Source: Siphonodentalium dalli
Lineage: Eukaryota; Mollusca; Scaphopoda; Gadilida; Siphonodentaliidae
Reading direction: 5' to 3'
DNA length: 64,000 bases
Assembly: GCA_032622095.1 (NCBI GenBank)
Contig: CP136069.1
Span: forward strand, 69,587,319 to 69,651,318
The notes beneath the pieces were generated by a model. The model did not search any database and had not been told where the DNA came from. It saw only the letters and a program-made list of their open reading frames with translations. The position numbers and the translations under genes are program-made. Below, one piece after another: positions 1 through 12,300 of the stretch; within the stretch, counting starts at the first letter, position 1; each line of letters opens with the position of its first letter.

Positions 1-82
1 CCCGCTGTGCGGGATAGCATCACTAAATTCACCCTCTGCCGACCTCATTCTGCAAATGACAGGCACACTAAACTCAGGCTTG
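1..82. mobile_element. D-family hAT-like element, fragment at window edge
   Basis: 'gcgggatagcatcac', 'ttcaccctctg', 'cctcattctgcaaatgaca' and 'aggcttg' match the 3' half of the complete D copies at 16117-16776 and 28251-28481. The rest lies left of the window. Confidence 0.7.
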
Positions 83-270
83 TTCCATGACTATTCCAAA
101 GCCTTGTAATGTGGGAGGTATTTCTCCATGATTGTTTCCATCTACCTTAAAAAAAGGTGCATTTGTTGTGAATTTTCCAGGCACGAAATCGCAATTTCAC
201 AATTATATGACTTTCTGAGGATACCAGACTAGCATATGAAGCCTGTAAATACGGAAGATTAGGAGTAGTT

Positions 271-432
271 TTAACCCTTCTATAACTGGAGCTTCCTGCA
301 ATTTTGCGAAAACCCTGTGCCAATGCACTCTCTTATATATGTCAGTATCCCATAGGGAGCCTCCCGTATATAAGAGAATCCATTGGCCTAACAATATTTA
401 CATTGACCTTGTAAGCCAGTGAATTCTCTTAT
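271..432. mobile_element. A-type TTAA hairpin element, first half
   Basis: Begins TTAACCCTTC, carries the first hairpin and the spacer 'ccttgtaagccagtg', and stops at 'ttctcttat'. The missing second half is found at 3023-3130, so one element appears to be split by about 2.6 kb of inserted sequence. Confidence 0.65.
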
Positions 433-839
433 TTATCTGAATAAAAATATTTTTTAAAAATAAAAGGCCGCTCGGCCAGTGTCCCTCGAACCGGTGGCTT
501 CATTTGGAGCGGAGGCTTTGTAGAAGTATACTATATGGATAAGACACTTGTGCATTGTCTCATTACTGTCATGCATACAAATAACCAAATCTTAAAAAAA
601 CTCTTAAAGTCAAAATATAACCTCAAATTGGCACAAAATGAAGAAAATTACAAGAAAAATTGAATTTTCTAAGTCGAAAAGTCCATAACTCTGAGCAAAA
701 TCATCGGTTCAAACTCAAATTCGTCGAACTTGATCTGTCTTTTGTGCTAGTAAACCTACATATACCAAATTTAATTTCATTCAGTACACATTTACTAAAG
801 TTTTCATCCGGAAACCTCAAATTGGCAAAAATTCTAAGT

Positions 840-2274
840 AAACGAGAGGCCGATCACGATCGGCAGATGTTAACCCATCCCTTGGCGATGATTTTGAACC
901 GATTAAAACAAATTTGGTGTGGTGATTCGGGGTACCATTGGCAGAGTTATAATGATGTTAGTTTTTCAAATTTTTTTGGACACATTGGGAACCATTTTAT
1001 CAACTTGTATCATAATCATCAATATCTAAATGAAAACAAATGAAAGAGTCAATGACATTTTTTTTATTATTATTATAAAAGTAAAAAAAAATAATAATTC
1101 TTTCAAAAAAGGGTCATAACTCCTTTAAAATAAATCGGATCAAACCCATATTCAACTCACTCAGTATTTTGGGGTGTGAAACTCACATACCAAATTTGGT
1201 TCCAATCAGATAAAAAATGTTTGAGTTATGGCAATGTGTTAATTCTGAGTGGAAAAAGGGCCATAACTCTGTAACAAAATCTCGGATCAAATCCAAATTC
1301 AAACTCGATATGTATTTTGGGCTGAGAAACCCATATACAAAATTTGGTTCCGATCGGATAGAAAATGTTTGAGTTATCGCATTATGTACTCACATACCAA
1401 ATTTACATACATCTCAATTCTATTAAGTATCAGGAATGTTGAGAAGGGTTCATTTTAACTACAAAAGTCCATACTGTACAATCGAATGGGATATAATAGG
1501 AGAATGACTACATGAAAAATATACAAAAGCATAAAATTGATGACCAGGGTTAACAATTTTAACTCTATAAAATTAGGGGACTGTATGTCACTTGAACAAT
1601 GCATTGATAGGCAGCCTAAATCTGACAAAGAGCTGCCTGGGAGTCCTGAGCCAACAGGGTCCACACACTATGGAAATGCAATAAACAGATGTCTAGCAGC
1701 AGTGAGTATCAGATTTCATTATCAATAATAGAGTTTAACTCTAGTCTCTTTCTCACAGATACCACAGTTAATTATAAGCTGCTTCTGGTTATATGTTGCA
1801 AGCAAATATCAAATCTGTTCAATTCTAAGTTAAAACGGGGCCATAACTCTGGTATAAAAAACAGGATCTGACCCATATTCAAACTCGATCTGTATTTTGA
1901 GTTGACAAACTCACATACCAAATATGGTTCCTATCAGATGAAAACTAGTAGATTTATTGAAGCATGCATTAATTCTATGTCAAAGGGCCATAACTCCATT
2001 AAAAATAATCTGATCAAACCCATATTCGAACTCGAACTGTATGTTAGGTGGAGAAACTGACATACCAAATTTGGTTCTGATCAGATCATTTTTTTTTAGT
2101 TATCATAGAATTCGTGAATTCTAAGTCGAAAAAGGGCCATAACTCCGTAAATAAAATTCCGATCAAATCCATATTCGAACTCGATCTGTATTTTGGGCCA
2201 AGAAACTTACCTACTAAATTTGGTTCCGATCAGATAGATAATATTTCAGTTATCGCACCATGCGTAAAGTGTCT

Positions 2275-2324
<50 letters not shown>

Positions 2325-2405
2325 GGACGGACGGACGGACTAACGACGAGTGGTCAATCCGGGCAACGACACTATGTTTACCATACTATGGTATGGGTAA
2401 ACATA
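840..2405 (+). mobile_element. Helentron-like core-repeat element
   Basis: Starts 'aacgagaggccgatcacgat', a head shared with 54696 and 62225. Contains several copies of a roughly 120-160 bp unit ('agggccataactc', 'cgatctgtattttgggc', 'ccaaatttggttccgatcag'), then (CAGA)n(CGGA)n at 2274-2341, and ends in a hairpin (GTTTACCATAC / GTATGGGTAAAC) at about 2370-2403. Core repeat, tetranucleotide array and 3' hairpin resemble Helentron / pearl-type non-autonomous elements described from bivalves. Class assignment is inference. Confidence 0.6.
2274..2341. repeat. (CAGA)n / (CGGA)n microsatellite
   Basis: About 13 CAGA units switching to 4-5 CGGA units. Tail array of the core-repeat element. Confidence 0.95.
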
Positions 2406-3017
2406 AAAAGGGACATAATAACTCTGGTGAAAATTGGCGGGCGGAACCCGAATTCGAACTTGACCTGTGTTTTGCTGGGAGAAAGAGACATACCATATTT
2501 GATTTAAATCTGATTAACTCTACTAAAGTTATCATCCGGACACCAACTTTTGGGGTTTTATATGTCCGATCGGTTGACAAAAAAGTTTCCGGAAACCCAA
2601 AAAAAGAAGAAATTGAATTAATTTTCTATGTCGAAAAAGGGGCATAACTCTGCCAAAAATGGTCGGGCAGAACCCAAGTTCGAACTTGACCTGTGTTTTG
2701 CTGGGAGAAAGTAATATACCAAATTTGGTTTGAATCCGATTAACTCTACTAAAGTTATCATCCGGAAACAAACTTTCAGGGGTTTTCCAGGTCAAAAAAG
2801 GGCCATAACTCTCGCAAAAATGGGCGGAGCAAACCCATATTAGAACTTGACCTTTATTTTGGTCTGATAAACTCACCTATGAAATTTGCTTTTGATCTAA
2901 TAACAGAAACTAAAGTTATCATCCGGAAACCATTTATGGACGCACGCACGGACAGACGGACGGACGGACACCGGCTATTTTAATGGTCCCCGAATTTTTT
3001 TTTCGGGAGACAAAAAA
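2406..3017 (+). mobile_element. second core-repeat element with terminal hairpin
   Basis: Three diverged units with 'cataactctgccaaaaatggt' style starts and 'actaaagttatcatccgg' ends, then ACGC/GGAC repeats (2941-2970), then a hairpin CCCGAA...TTCGGG at about 2989-3006. Same architecture as the preceding element but with a different hairpin. Confidence 0.55.
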
Positions 3018-3022
3018 ATATG

Positions 3023-3130
3023 TTCTTATATATGCGAGGCTTCCTATGGGGGACTCGCATATATAAGAGAATGCACTGGCAGAGGATCTTTAATGCTGCA
3101 CCAGCACATCTCCCATCATGAAAGGGTAAA
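3023..3130. mobile_element. A-type TTAA hairpin element, second half
   Basis: Resumes at 'ttcttatatatgcgagg', completes the second hairpin, then runs 'gctgcaccag' to 'catcatgaaaggg'. Ends about 18 bp from a laminin donor site. Confidence 0.65.
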
Positions 3131-3146
3131 GGAGAAATAAGGTTAC

Positions 3147-3374
3147 CTGATTCGACATCACAGATTTCACTGTGGCCGTTACAGTGACACGGGATACAAT
3201 CAGCGAATGCTCGTCCATAAGCCGGCTGTCTCTTGTATCCAGGTTCGCATTGCTCACAGAAGGCGCCAATATATCCTTCTGGACACTCACACTGTTCAAC
3301 CCATCGGGCAACATCTGTCCCATCAAATCCACGACTCGCTGTTCCGATCTGGAAGTCATCAAGGAAGCCAACAC
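3147..3374 (-). CDS. LAMC1: laminin gamma exon: end of L4, rest of LE5, start of LE6
   Basis: 228 nt: two bases, 75 codons, one base. Acceptor TTGTTTTAG|GTGTTG, donor TCAG|GTAACC. Encodes G-F-L-D-D-F-Q-I (end of L4), [20 protein letters not shown] and A-D-C (the second half of the LE5 module split by L4), and [15 protein letters not shown] (start of LE6). It is the last exon visible. The gene continues beyond position 1. TTAA hairpin elements sit within about 20 bp on one side and 60 bp on the other. Confidence 0.95.
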
Positions 3375-6300
3375 CTAAAACAATAGATAATAGTTAATCA
3401 ACTGCACAAATCCTCATAGCAAAATAATAGTCATTAACCATTCCATGACTGAAACTTCCTGAAATTTTTAAAAACCCTGTGCCAATGCATTCCCCTATAT
3501 ATGACAGTCTCCCATAGGGAGCCTCACATATATAAGAGAATACATTGGCCTAACAACATTTACCTCGAACTTATATGCCAGTGCATTATCTTATATTTGA
3601 GAGGCTCCCTATGGGAGACTCACATATATAAGAGAATATGTGAGTCTCCCATAGAGAGCGTCTCAAATATAAGAGAATGCACTGGTATAGGAGCTCTAAT
3701 GCTGCACCAGTGCAGCTACCATCATGAACGGGTTAAGAAAACCAACGCCTAAATATAGAATCAGCTATACATCAAATCATGCTTCATTATACACAAATGA
3801 AGGAAATGGATAACCTTAAAACCAAATTTTGAATAAAAAGAATTGAGAATTGTTCCCATAACAGTAACCTTCCATGTTAAAAAAGGACAATATTTATCCA
3901 CCCGTACTGTGGAACTTTAATGCATGATGTTGATTGGTTGAAATTATGCCATGTGACACCATGTGCAGGTGCAAACTTGGTTTCCATATTATATGGAAGC
4001 AACTGGCAACACGCTACCATAATATTGTCCCCAGAGGGTGAATTAAGAGACACTACCCCACACAGCCGGCTAGCACCACCAAATTCACCCTATGGGGGAC
4101 TCTCATTCTGATTAGGACTCAACTGCTACGGGAGACCTACAATCAGATTCAAGTGTCCCCAGTTGAAGTTAGTGATGTTCACCCATTAGTCACCTCGATC
4201 ATGCATATTGACTTCTGCAAATTAGGGGATATAGAAACTAAAAAGAAGTAAAAAAGTAACTAAAAACAATGTTAATTTGGGACTATAGATGCTTCTCAGA
4301 ATATGCGGCCTAAGCAGAATGAGTTCCTCAAAGGTGAATTTGGTGACGCTACCCCACTATGCGGGATAGGACCACTAAATTCACCCCCTGGGGATCACAT
4401 TCTGCAAATGACAAACACACTATATGCAGGCTTGAATCGGGTGTTCCATACAAGAAGTCAGACCAACTTTCATCCATAGTACAAGGAACGCAAGCAAATC
4501 AACATCCTTTCTTAAATGAATCTTAAGTTTTGTTCATTAAAAAGTTTTTATTTAAATTTTATATTAAATACAATAAATTGCCTATTGGCGATCAATTATA
4601 TTTCCCTCTTGACTAACCTTGTGGATTGTAGGAGCCCCTGACTTTGATTGCCGTTACATTAGCGAGTACGCCAATGAAATCCTGGGCTGTCAGTCTCGGT
4701 GACCACTGGTAGTCAGGATGGTTGTGGAGTCGGAATGAGTAGTCCTGACTCTGTACTTTCGGTAGCGGGTTAGACTGCGAGTATATAGGAATAGAGATGG
4801 AGGTACCAGCTCCCTCGATAACGACGTCGATGATTGATGCACGAGCCGTATCCTCACCGATCCTCATCGAGAATTTAACAAACTGGTTGTAACTTGACCT
4901 GAAATCTCCATGGTAACGGGCTGAAAATAAATATATTGTCTGAATATGCTATGTATGGATATAATACACAAGCAAAAGTTCTATCTTTCACAACTGCACT
5001 TACGCCTAAACATACAACTAACCACACAAAATTTGTATCAAATACAATGCAAAGCAGCCACATCTATATCAAATTCTTTCAATGAAAACAATGCTAATAA
5101 TTTTCAATCATTTGAGACAAAGTGGTCATAAATATATAGCATCAAGAGTTTCATAGGAATTGGTCAGATATGAATGATCAGTAGACTGCTTAAATATTCA
5201 TCACGTTTGGATTTGACAGTGTGCCAATATACAATCTCTTTCGGTCTAGTTTGTATTACGAGCAGACCTGTTTAATGCCTAAAAATCTGTCAGGGAGATT
5301 CTGCTCTTTCTGTCGGAGATTTGGGTCTTGTCAGGGAGATCACAAATTGCAGCCAGAAAGTAACATTTTCACTATTTCTTCGTTTGAAAAATGGTGGGTA
5401 GTGATTTTAAAGTAGTTAAATGTATTTAATCTTTACTTTCCAAAGGATGAATTAATGGAAATGCACATTTCTGATCACATTTGTTGTGTATTTATTCAAA
5501 TAAAATTAATTGAATATTTTTTCTTTGATTATCAACAACTTTGACACTGTCATTATCAACAACACTGGACATTTCTAAATTTAACACCAGAACTAGTAAA
5601 CTAGAATTATTTATTGCGGAAATAAACCCAACCCCAGTATATATAGCCTGCGCATTTATTTACTAACACGCCGTGTTTGGGTGCTTATAGTAATTATTGA
5701 TTCCCAAAGAAAACAAACTGCCATACATTCAATTAATGTCTTAGGGTTTCAAAAATGTGCGAGTCATTAGTCACGACAAAGAAGCAGTGTAATAAACGCC
5801 AGAGGCAAGCCACATTGTCTACTCGGCAAATCTCGTTCACACGTTGTTTCAATTGAAAACACTTCCGCGTTCTGACATTAAATTTTTTGTTGTTGTTTAT
5901 TTGATTGAAACCGTGAGATTAAAAGCTTAATCCGGGAGTGCAGGAGATGAGGCCTCAAACCGGTAGTCTCCCGCCCTGATTACGAGTGGATTAATTGAAG
6001 GATTAGCCACTCAACGGATTCCATTGAATGAATAATGAGAAAGATTTTTTTTTTAAGTCCTAATTCGTAACTTATTTAAAGATGGTCTATCTCTTCCTAT
6101 AACAAGTTTTATATAGTTTCCTGGGTATAAAATAATAAATCTTATTCGATGACCCCTGTCTGGAAATGCTTCTATCAATTAATATTGATTTTATTTTAAG
6201 TTTAAAAAATACATACAATCAATTTGGAATATTTTGCGGCTCGCGTTCGTTTGGAGCGTACCACGCAGGATAACTCTATTTAGAAATAGTAACTAAAAAT

Positions 6301-9300
6301 GTCTCACTTAATTATTGCATTATATAAGAAAATATTGACATAAAATCATTATTAATTGATAGAAGCGTTTTCAGACAGGAATGGACTCCCATCTATTATT
6401 CTATAACTCAAAAACTATACAAAACGGATTTAGGAAGATATTGACCATCTTTAACCCTTTCATGACAGGAGCTTCCTAAAATTTTGGTGAAAACCCTGTG
6501 CCATTCATTCTCTTATATATGCGAGTCTCCCATAGGGAGCCTCACATATTTAAGAGAATTCATTGGCCTAACAATATTAACCTTGACCTTGTGAGCCAGT
6601 GCATTCTCTTATATATGTAAGGATCCCTATGGGAGACTCGCATATATATATAAGAGAATGCATTGTCACAGGATATTTAATGCTGCACCAGCGGAGCTCC
6701 CGTCATGAAAGGGTTAAGTATCTAAATATAAGTAATAAACAGCCAATTCAATGTGGTCCTGGGTCCCATGACTACATGGAATCTGCTGTTCATTTCTTAT
6801 ATAAATTGGCTTGTTGAATATACCTGGTGCTACAAAGTAGAGGTAGGACTGTTCTTGTGAGCTAATTCCGATGTTTCCGAGAATGCCATTGTACTGAAGC
6901 TCTACTTTATATCCACGTCGATCAGATCCAGTCCACGATTGTGCGCCGGTCTGGAAGTCAGACATTATCGCTCTGGCGTAGTAGCCTTCAGCTGCCTGGC
7001 AAACAGTGGAATGTCCATAACAGAAACAAGACAAACAGCCAAGAGGATTGATCTCGTCGAGGCCAAAAAATCCGTCTTTACACCTGAAAAAGTGTATAAC
7101 AGGTTAGCAAAACTAGAAAAATTAACCTTTTCTTTACTATATACTCATTGACGAGTCATTCCCTTAGGAAATAGACCATTTTCTTGAACTTATATCAGAA
7201 CTTTTCCCATGACTGAAAATGAATCCTCCACACTTGTATTGTCATTTCATCTGTTTGTCATCTTGTTTTATTGCACACCCATTTATTTTTGCGAAATACA
7301 GCAAAATACAGAAGATTTCTAAACATTCAATAAACAAATGTGTATTGTTCTTGAACAATACAAACCGATTAATATGCCAACAACATCATTGGCAATGTCA
7401 ACTTTAACTTATATATATTTTCTGCACTAAATGATGAGATGTAGTATACATAAAGCACCTGTTTGTTTCAATAAAATATTACAATATATATTACAAACTA
7501 CAATCTTCAGAGTGTGCAATAAACATTAGAACAACACAGTTGTGTGAACATGTTAATGTTATTGCACACATTTGGTATGCCACAAGGTAAAACTCGCACC
7601 TACGGTTCTCGTTTTTACCATCGCATCACAACAAACTCGTGCAATAACGTTAACCAGTTCACACACTTGTGTCATTCTATCAATATACTGCCTTAGCATC
7701 CCTTCAGATGAATAATGGATCATGGTTAAAGATGTATCCAGGGTTCCAAGTCATTCTAACAAAACCCCTACATTAGGGGAAACTCTACATCAAAGACCGA
7801 CCCCAGATATGGGGTCCTAAATATAGTAACAGAATTTTCCAGATTCCGCGGTGGCTGTGATTTGTTATGAAAAATAGTTCCTGTAATGTTGGTAAATCTC
7901 ATTTATTCCACGTACCATTGTGGTGTGAACTCACAATTTAGGCTATATGTTACCAAGTATAACATTTGTGAACGTTTTCGTGTTAATAAACTAGCACAAT
8001 GTTGCATTTTGCAACATATTTCTCTTCCCTTGCATTGGAGACTGAAGTCAGCCCAAACAAAAATCCGTCGGCACCGTTCTTTGATCTCCCAGGCGTCTTT
8101 GGCTGGTCCCCGGCCAGTGAAGAACAACATACCAGGCTACTCGTTTTATACTTCGTTAAAATGTTTTTCTTGAATTTACGTAGCGCGTTCGGACATGTCA
8201 TTCTGGTGTTAATAGCATGCATATTGGCGTTTCAATTTTTAAAATCGGACTATAATTACTTATGTTATGTTTGTCTTTATTTAATATTTCTGAGTCTTGT
8301 TGCTTACGTAGACTTAATAAAACGTGTTCTGATATATTAAAGAATAAACGAAAATGGCTCATTCGAACCTAACTAAAATTATGTATTCTAATTTGACAGA
8401 ACGGAGTAACTAATATTATGTATTCGTAATTTGATAGTGAGTATGGAGTTTAGAGTGATAATATATGTATATGACAATATATGCATAGCGGTTACACAAA
8501 ACTCCGATACTGGCACATCAATAAACTTAATATGCCCATACAGTCGTATACATACAGTACCCATACAGTATCATCCTTTTCTTAATAAACGCTCTTTATT
8601 CATATCGTAACAGGAGTAAACTAGTAGTAAGCGACCTTTATTGTTTCCTGTTGGAAAAACAAACGGGAACCGATTTCAGTCTATGATTAGAACTTGAATA
8701 ATGCCTTCGGTTGTACATTGATGTCGGTAAATAAAACTATTTGACGCATGTGTCGACCTATCTAGTTTTGTTAGCACCAGAAATCGGACAGACGTGTAAT
8801 TAAATCGAGCATTTATGCATGGTTTTAAACTGCCATATCGCTTTTTTGATTTTGATTGTACACGAACTGGTTGTTACAATTTATTATTATTGTCTTTCGA
8901 TAAATCGAACAAGAGTTATACTGACCTTATATATTCATTGATCGTTAATATATATTCGTTTGATTGTCTCTTCATATAGCGATGAAAATAGCGAAAATAA
9001 CATATTTTTTTGACAAAACAATAAGCATTGTGTGCATCAAAAATAATTTGTTTAAAAAGCGAAATGTTGTTTATTGGGCAACTATGAATAATTGATATAT
9101 AAGAACAGCGTATTTATCTATTTTCCATGTTCGATATTATTTGTGCATGATGTGTTGTTTTACAGACTTAATTTTGTTTCTATACATATATACGCACTGC
9201 GGGTCCCTTGGATCCCTTTATGCGGCATATAGGACTTGACCCAACGTCCACACAAATGTCAGTATGGATACCGGTTGCGTGAGGGCATGATGGCAAATGT

Positions 9301-12300
9301 TCAAAGTGTTGGTACAATATTTTATTTTGATCAAAATTTCAACATGTAAAAAATATACGGAAAAAGTCAGAGTGTGACAGTATAATACATGGAATCATGC
9401 AATCTACGCAAGCGTTTCGGTACTTTTATTAATATATAATTGGCATTCTTGGATCTATAGACAAAATAATATATAGGAATTATAATGTATTTAATTAATT
9501 ATACGCCAGGCGCATGCCAACGTCGCGTACAGGTGCAGGTACAGCGTTGAAAGAAAACAGTCACCCCCCCCCCATTTTAACCCAGAATGCACAGAACAGT
9601 ATATGTTTCTCAGGCCAAAGGATGAACAAGTTCCTAACTGTCACAATTTTAGCCTGTACAGGCTTGAATTACCACATTTTGGACTATAATCCATGATTGG
9701 GGGAGGGGGCTAGTTCTCGAAAGTTTCGAATAACTAAGGGATTTAGTTGAATGTATCGGTTGGGATTATCTGGGCAAAAATGTACAACATAATGTTTTAC
9801 TTAAATAGATAAACATTGACAGCGCCGACAATAACAACTACAAAATGTGTATGTTGGGGCGGGAAGGCTGGGTGATGACACAAAAAATGCACAGAGTTCG
9901 TATGCAACACTTATTTTCTCAAAAATTTCAACATGTCAAAAATATACGGAGCATGACTTTTATTAACAATACTTTTATGAATATGAAATTCGCTTTCTTG
10001 AATCTATTGAATACTATAGGAAAGCGTAGGTAATTAATTATAAGTATAACGACGCATCGAAATATTTAAAATTGACACAAGATGATCGATGTAATCGACA
10101 AAAAGGTACTGTTCCCGGAAAATAATTCCCTGACTAATTAACATACTGTATAATTCCCCGCCATCTTGCCACCAATCGACTAGAATAATGTTTTCAAAAT
10201 ATGTAAATGACATACATATAGTTCTGTCGTAGGGCATATTACAATGACGCAAGTCACTAATTCGACTGTATACAGGTGCCGATGTCATTGACAGTACACT
10301 ACCGATACACCGACGAGATTAATCAGCAGTCTAGTGTACTAGTATAGTTATACCAGTACACCAGACTGTGTTGAGTAATCTGGCGTGTGTATCGGTAGTG
10401 TACTGTCGACAGTGTACTTGGAATATACTAGTTAATAGATAACTGACAACCAACGAAGGCCATATAATTACGCGGATGTGTTGCTTTCGACATATTAGTC
10501 GTTCTCGGTATATTAGCGCTGCATAGATCTCAATAATGGCATCCATTTTGTTTTTATTTTCGTAAATGACATAAATAGCATTACTGAAAAACACATTTAA
10601 TTGAGTTCAACGATTGTATCTCACCCACCATTAATTTATATGAACATATACCCAACGCATCTCTGGGGAAACATGTTCCATCAGAAATCTTGTCCCCAGA
10701 TCGGTCACTATATATACCCAATGCCGGCCCCTCTCCGTTAACATACAACACATAAAAGCAGCGGTCCTTTTTTTAATTCTCAGCTTAGCTTCGTATTATT
10801 AAGTAGATGGTTGAGAAAAAGCCTAATCGGTATATTACGAACTTGAAAGTAGTACATGTAGTATAGTTAGGTTTTTCTAGTCCCAGTAAAATATGTATAT
10901 ATTTAAACGGAAATGGCTCGTTCAAGCTTCCGTTTTTTCTAAGTAAATTGGAAGGATTTATAAGATATAGGTTCACAAATACGCGAATATTGATATATAC
11001 TTGAACAATACTTGTCTTGCATGGTCACAGCCATTGTCCAACTGTTTCAATTTTTGCACCTAATTTAAATAAATTGAACGCTCTTTATTGAAACCATATC
11101 AGGAACAGATTAACACGGAATCCCGTGGATTGCCGTGCACATGGGTGTTGTTTGCTTGGAACACAAACAGCGTGTTCATGGTTGTATATTTTATTACTTT
11201 AATTCGTCTTCATGTGACATAATGCCCTTAGAAATGTAGTTCAACTATTTATCGACATATATCAATACCGGGAAAAATTCAAAAGCGAATATTATTGGGT
11301 GTATCGTGATACTCGTGTTTAATGATTTTTGTCCCCGAAAATCGAGCCGGAAGATCGATAAATTTCAAGTTCTGGCATCAGTAACCTCAAGTTATAATTT
11401 CAATACTAACCACGTGGTAATACTCATATCATGTGATATATTTTGGAAATATCAATCTAAACGAAAATGAACCATCGCGGTTATACAGTATAGTATAACT
11501 AGCATTTTTGTTTGGTGCCAATTACTGCCAAATCTATATTTGAATGTATACACCTTAATTTATCTTGTATATATGTGTACGCACATGCACCGACTCTTTC
11601 TCACGTCTGTTATGTATCGTGTATACATGTTTTGCTTGTTCCACATACAATGTGACTTGGTATTCATTTATTCAAACATTCGGCGCCTTTGTTCAATTTA
11701 TTTATTGGAATAGCGAGCCCGAAAATAGATCATTTTTAAGTACTGACGCTAAAATTATATACGCACTTCTCATATATACACAATCATGCTGGCAACTCGG
11801 GTATCTAGAATTCTGGACCTCAGTAAGTAATTTCTAGCTATAATGTCAATAGTAACCGTGCCGTGGTAATAATCATATCATACGACACATACGTGTATTT
11901 AGGAAATACCAGTATAAACGAAACTAAAACAATCGGCGCCCTTGTTCAATTCATAAAGGAGTCCGAAAATCAATCATTTCGCGACATCGATTTTAAGTCA
12001 ATGTATAGTTTTATATCATACCCCACATCAGCAACAAAATGAAGCCAATAAAACGATAAAAACAATTATGACGCAGCAAAACAGAGTTAACAAACGAATT
12101 ATATTTTTTAGACAATCAGCAAAGTAATTTAATTAGTTTCCAAAACGACAATTTAACACTTTAGTTCATTCAATGCAAACGGAACCCAAAACCATGCATT
12201 TTCTATAAACAATGCGCAAATGATCGTGCGCATGAAGATGTTTTTATCGCTAATTGAATTAATTCAGTTCTTTCTAATTTCGGGTGTAGATTATATTTTT

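Larger units (their letters stand above)
1..3146. other. laminin intron, partial: Helentron-like repeats
   Basis: No laminin exon is visible between the donor at 3146 and the window edge. The stretch holds a D-family fragment (1-82), both halves of an A-type TTAA element (271-432 and 3023-3130), and between them about 2.6 kb of core-repeat elements. Stretch 83-270 shows nothing recognisable. Confidence 0.7.
3375..4617. other. laminin intron (1.24 kb)
   Basis: Contains a TTAA hairpin element (3434-3736) and a D-family element (4025-4435). The remaining 3740-4020 and 4436-4617 show no recognisable feature. Confidence 0.85.
4921..6823. other. laminin intron (1.9 kb)
   Basis: 4921-6077 is AT-rich sequence with no gene or clear repeat seen, apart from short 'cagggagatt' motifs near 5290-5340 reminiscent of hAT subterminal repeats. 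6078-6717 holds a foldback and a TTAA element back to back. Confidence 0.8.

Noticed and set aside
468-520. A tRNA-like stretch (minus-strand 'tggccgagcggcc' and 'ccggttcga')
   Set aside because: The A-box-like and B-box-like motifs are in the wrong order and no cloverleaf forms; probably a short palindrome.
2114-2647. 177-aa plus-strand ORF with F-E-L-D-L-Y-F-G repeats and T-D-R-Q runs
   Set aside because: Translation of the core repeat and its CAGA/CGGA array; the same words appear wherever the repeat occurs (62774, 660).
3090-3374. 94-aa minus-strand ORF over the last laminin exon
   Set aside because: Out-of-frame shadow. The laminin frame is the one that joins the upstream exon at phase 1 and gives C-E-C-P-E-G and C-H-C-N-G-H-S.
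7999-8340. 113-aa plus-strand ORF with hydrophobic segments
   Set aside because: No recognisable family, overlapping ORFs of similar length on the other strand, and AT-rich context; probably chance.
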